From Brevipalpus yothersi (taxonomy: Eukaryota > Arthropoda > Arachnida > Trombidiformes > Tenuipalpidae), in contig QZCP01000335.1 of NCBI GenBank assembly GCA_003956705.1, positions 232,275-296,274 of the forward strand: a stretch of DNA of 64,000 nucleotides, read 5' to 3'. The notes beneath the pieces are model-generated. The model saw nothing but the letters and a program-made list of their open reading frames with translations, did no database searches and had not been told where the DNA came from. The position numbers and the translations under genes are program-made. The first letter of the stretch is position 1; the number at the start of each line of letters is the position of its first letter. Of this stretch, positions 59,906 to 64,000 are shown in pieces.

Positions 59906-61436
59906 TGGCTATCCAAAAGATGAGCAAAAAGAGACAAGAGTTTGAGAGAGTGAAAAAGGTAGAGATGAGAAGTTCGTGAAGATCAAGAGCAACTGAAGAT
60001 GATGATAATTTCAAAGATGATTCAGTAAATCTGTGTGTGTGTGTGAGTAATGCAATGTATTCATCAGTTAACATGAAACAAGGAAGGAAGAAAGAGAAAG
60101 AAGAAAGTGAAGATGAACAGAGATGAGAAGATGGATAGAGTTGATCATGAGTGGCTACTTCCCGCTTCCATATCGATCATCATCCATGAGAGAAAGATCA
60201 TCTTCATTATCAACTTTTGGGCTCATCTCAGTTTTTTTTTCTTTCTTCTCTCTCTCCTTCTATACTGAGTGAGAAAAGTAGATACCAGATAGTGGCATGA
60301 TAAGTTCTGAAGAATTTTCTCTCTCTCCAATATCCGTGAGAGAAAAATAAGAGAATTAGAGAGAATATCTTATTCCACAAATCAAGCTCACATGAACAAA
60401 GTGTAATGTGATGCTTCTGATAGTGACCTGAGATTTTTCATTTTCAAAATCATTCCGAGTGGTTCATGGAAACATTGAATATTCTATCACTATTAGATGA
60501 GCGGACAGAATCCATCCAAAATTGGATTCAGCAAAATGAAACAATTCATCAATTAAATTCTATCAAGACAACCAAAACTTGGAGGCCATCTCTCACCACT
60601 ATTGAGTGATGGACATTGTTGTCTGGACAGTGTCAAGAATAACTATGTGGCCCTGGGTGTGGGCTCAAGATCCTCTGAAAATCATTGGAAAGACCAGTAA
60701 TGAATTCAGCAATCAGTTAGGTTTCCCGAAGTGTATGTGTGCTAAAAATAAGCATTTGACAGCTTCTAGGGTTTTCAAATGGTACAGATGCAAACCCCAG
60801 GAAAGAGAAGGAGAAGAAGAAGGCATGTTATATCACTAGTCCGAAGTGGCGATGGTGGGTCAATCTACTCATAAAATCGGTGAAAGTGGACGATAATCGA
60901 TGACCAATAGGATAGATAAAGAGAGAGAAGCTTTGGAGCAATAAAATAATCTCAACACATAGTGACAAGCTGAGCTCATAAAAATTGTATTACGTTTATC
61001 CATACAATATTGGCCCTCAAAATGAGAGAAAATCTTTTCCATGAATATATGTAGGTAAAATGGACAGTGTCAAAGGCGAATGTGAGGAGTCTCTCTCTTT
61101 CTCTTTCTTTTTTCTCCCTTAAATCATATCACACTCCAATCTCAAAGGTTAGACCATTGGGATCGGCCAGCAAGTCCTTGACCTCTCAATGTGTCAACAA
61201 GCGAGACATAACACACACACAGTGTGTGTGGTGTATTGCTCTTGACATATGAACACACGAAATGGGCGAAGTTAAAGGCCGGTCTGGGTCCGAGAGAGAG
61301 AAAGATGAGGGCGAAAAAATGATTTCATCTCTTTTTTTTCGGGACTGCCAGTGCCCAGAGTGTGATAAAGAGAGCAAAAATGAAAGAGGACATGAAAGAG
61401 AGAAAGAGGATGAAAAAGTGAAAAGAATTGATTCAT

Positions 61437-61437
<1 letters not shown>

Positions 61438-61507
<70 letters not shown>
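61438..61507 (+). repeat. (GA)n microsatellite
   Basis: About 34 GA units, the longest array in the window. Confidence 0.95.
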
Positions 61508-61510
<3 letters not shown>

Positions 61511-61868
61511 GAGGCTGGAAGCTTCGGTAATTTTGAAAAAGGCCATTCATCAGTCCAGAATGATGATGATGTCCGAATGTGGGAGGTAAAAATGCATTAT
61601 CCAATCTCATCATCACACAGCTCATCTGATTTGTATGTATGTATGTGTGTGTGTATGGTGCCAAAATTTTCATATTTTGGTCACAAAATAATAATATTTT
61701 TCCATTCTCAATCTCTTTCTTTTCAATTTTTTTTCTCTCTTTCGCTCTCATCATCATGCAATGAACGTTGATGATGGAGAAAAGAAAATATCGGGTGGAC
61801 AGACTGGTGTATACAGTTAAAGAGAGAGATGCAGATAAAATGTGCTAGAATTGAGAACAAAAGTTGGA

Positions 61869-61874
<6 letters not shown>

Positions 61875-61935
<61 letters not shown>
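61875..61935 (+). repeat. (GA)n microsatellite
   Basis: About 30 GA units. Confidence 0.95.
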
Positions 61936-61939
<4 letters not shown>

Positions 61940-63132
61940 AGATATTGGTGTGGGCGATTTCGGATGAAATCAGAGTGGCCTTAATTATAATATGATTGAA
62001 GGCCTTCACAATCAATTCAAGCTCAATCAGATTGCTCTGGTTTGCATAGCTAGCCACCAAGATTGAACACATCCAATTCACGATTATGACCGACATTCTT
62101 TTGCTACATACACACACACACCAAGTCTGTCTTCCCAATTGGCCAGTGTTTAGGTGAGAGAGAGAACAATTTCACTTTCACTTGACCGTAATTAATCGAT
62201 CATGACAGCGACTCAATAGGTAAAAGGACCAGATTGGACACATCGGAAATTGGGCTCTACACTTTGGCCTCAGTCCGGCCTGATGATGATGAGTGGGTGA
62301 ATGATTGACCCTGGCTGTGTATACATAACATACACACTCATAAGGTGCGTTCAGGCTGACATTCACATTGAATATTCGAATTGGGCTCCCTTCTCGCCAC
62401 TAGGCAGGGCAAAAGGATTGAAATTTGAATTCCAATCAGTACGATATGTAGACGAAAATTGTAGCTCATCAAGACAACAGGTGAGAAAGGAGTGAGAATA
62501 GTGGAGCCAAAAAGAAATTCGAAGTGAAAAAAGAATAAACTTTCATACAGAATAGGAAATTGAAAGTCCTCTTACATGTAATCAGATTCCATATCGTAGT
62601 GATCATGATACTTATGTCAAATAGTTGATAAGTATTCCAAAAAATTGGTTAAATTACCATATGTACACATACACAAAAAGAAAAATGTTACTGATGGCAC
62701 ACAAAAAAACACCGGAAAACAGAATTTAGATGAGCATTTAAAAGTCCGACTCGATAGTCAATCAAAAAGTGATTTACAGAAGCTTGTGTTCAAGTTTACA
62801 TTGATCCAATTTGAATCCTGATAAATTTTCTCTGGAATCGAAAAAGGTCAATACATATATACACACACAAAATCATATCATCATCATAATTATCCATAAA
62901 TTTTCATGTGCACATATCCGGTAGCGTTACACATACACACACACACATGACGCACATACAGCCGAAAACACTTTCCCCTGAACGAAGCATATACACAGAG
63001 AAGAGAAGGGCCAAATGTTGCCTGTGTTGCCTGTCCTGCCGATGAACGGAAACTGAGTGGCCTCAACGAGAGCTGGTGAAACCAGAGAGGCCAAGAGAGA
63101 TGGGGAGGAGGAAGAGGAGGAGGATGAAGAGA

Positions 63133-63133
63133 G

Positions 63134-63181
<48 letters not shown>
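63133..63181 (+). repeat. (GA)n microsatellite
   Basis: About 24 GA units. Confidence 0.95.
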
Positions 63182-63189
<8 letters not shown>

Positions 63190-63618
63190 GGGGGAGAGGG
63201 AAAAGTTTCTCGGTGGGAGTTGAAAAGGGCTCCATAGAAGTAGTAGTTGTAAAAGAGGAAGAGAGAGAAAGAGAATTGTTCAGAGAGAGATAGAATAGAG
63301 GAAAGAGAGAGAAGAACAAGGCCACAAGAGAGCACGCGATCAACAGGCCATCCATGGATCAATGCTCGTGCCATGCTATACGCTTCCATAGCAATTTTGG
63401 TAGGTATTTATATACACATAGACCTCTGTGGTCCGATGGCCTATCCACAGATACACACACACTGATCTAGTGTTTGTGGCCTGTGTGTGTTTGGCTCGTG
63501 CGCTGAATCAAGAAAGTCCGAAAAAGCGCTGATGAACAGGGAGAGAGAGAATCGAGCAACTGATCACCTGTCCAATGAACATATGCCTCGGAGGTATGAA
63601 AGTCCGTTTTAGATCAAG

Positions 63619-63620
<2 letters not shown>

Positions 63621-63667
<47 letters not shown>
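63621..63667 (+). repeat. (GA)n microsatellite
   Basis: About 23 GA units. Confidence 0.95.
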
Positions 63668-63671
<4 letters not shown>

Positions 63672-64000
63672 TCTGAGTACAATTTGAATAGTGAACGTTT
63701 CTTAAGATGACCAGTTTTAAGATGCTACTAACTGCTACCGAATGGCCTATTCCATGTGAGGTGAACAGATGTCCAGCTTTGTCCACGGGCGAGTGCCGTT
63801 TGTGGATCAAGAGAATGGACTGGCACGCGCGTCTACTCATACTCACAGATATTTATCAGTTGGAAAGCATGTCGAGAGAACGTGTGCTCAAGACGTTGGG
63901 GTTTAAAAGGCCATAGGAATAACTTGAAATGATCCAGTAAGATTTGAGGAATGCCCTCCAGCGAGTACTGGTTAGCAGATGGAGAGAGAGAGAGAGAAAG

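Larger units (their letters stand above)
59643..64000. other. Upstream RhoGEF intron or intergenic DNA, no supported gene
   Basis: The splice acceptor at 59643-59644 on the minus strand shows that transcription of the RhoGEF gene starts further right, so at least part of this stretch is intron or 5' UTR. I could not identify the upstream exon. Frames here are low complexity or short; 63707-63916 (plus) and 63508-63846 (minus) have no recognisable domain. The stretch from about 63480 to 63910 is less repetitive and could hold a promoter or 5' exon. Confidence 0.45.

Noticed and set aside
61272..61771. Long open frames rich in SLSLSL or RERERE across GA/CT arrays (also at 48431-48664, 50006-50326, 59631-60074, 62927-63389)
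   Set aside because: They are produced by dinucleotide repeats that lack stops in several frames; no domain, splice context or codon pattern supports them.
63707..63916. Open frame near the right edge as a gene or first RhoGEF exon
   Set aside because: No recognisable domain, wrong strand for RhoGEF, and no splice or promoter support.
1..64000. tRNA, rRNA, CRISPR or bacterial operon features
   Set aside because: No cloverleaf with A and B boxes, rRNA-like segment or spaced direct-repeat array was recognised; the dinucleotide arrays are simple microsatellites.

Overview
This window is from a eukaryotic, very probably arthropod, nuclear genome. The support is GT-AG introns (63-71 nt in the serpins, more than 22 kb in one other gene), TATA boxes and AATAAA signals, A+T-rich DNA, and animal protein families (a PLEKHG-type RhoGEF, secreted serpins, S10 serine carboxypeptidases). 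Abundant long (GA)n, (CA)n and TCATCA-type microsatellites would fit a mite or another small arthropod, but the sequence alone does not settle the species.

Layout. (1) Positions 1-2232, minus strand: the 5' part of a gene with a TFIIS N-terminal/LW-type domain resembling PNUTS/PPP1R10. It runs off the left edge. (2) Positions about 4600-29100, plus strand: an interleaved tandem array of secreted serine carboxypeptidases (S10, cathepsin-A/CPY fold) and inhibitory-type serpins. In order: SCP fragment A, intact SCP B, serpin 1, serpin 2, broken SCP C, serpin 3 lying between the two parts of C, SCP D with a leader stop, intact but Ser-less SCP E, broken SCP F, intact SCP G. The SCP genes have no introns in their coding regions; each serpin has two tiny introns at identical positions. 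(3) Positions 29831-59642, minus strand: a RhoGEF (DH-PH) gene of the PLEKHG1/2/3 type, in eight recognisable coding exons with matching phases. One intron of about 22.4 kb is packed with microsatellites. (4) Positions 59643-64000: microsatellite-rich DNA upstream of the first recognised RhoGEF exon, with no supported gene.

In the cluster, B and G keep the full Ser-Asp-His triad. D and E carry Gly in place of the catalytic Ser (GEGYAA instead of GESYAG). E is an undisturbed 474-codon frame with a leader and a conserved promoter, so it looks like a deliberately kept pseudoenzyme. D, E and G share a promoter module: a block of about 150 bp, a TATAAAA box and a conserved 5' leader. The serpins have near-identical hinges but differ around the scissile bond, which suggests different targets. 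Together the locus looks like a fast birth-and-death cluster of secreted proteases, protease-like proteins and protease inhibitors, possibly acting in gut, saliva or haemolymph. That last role is inference.
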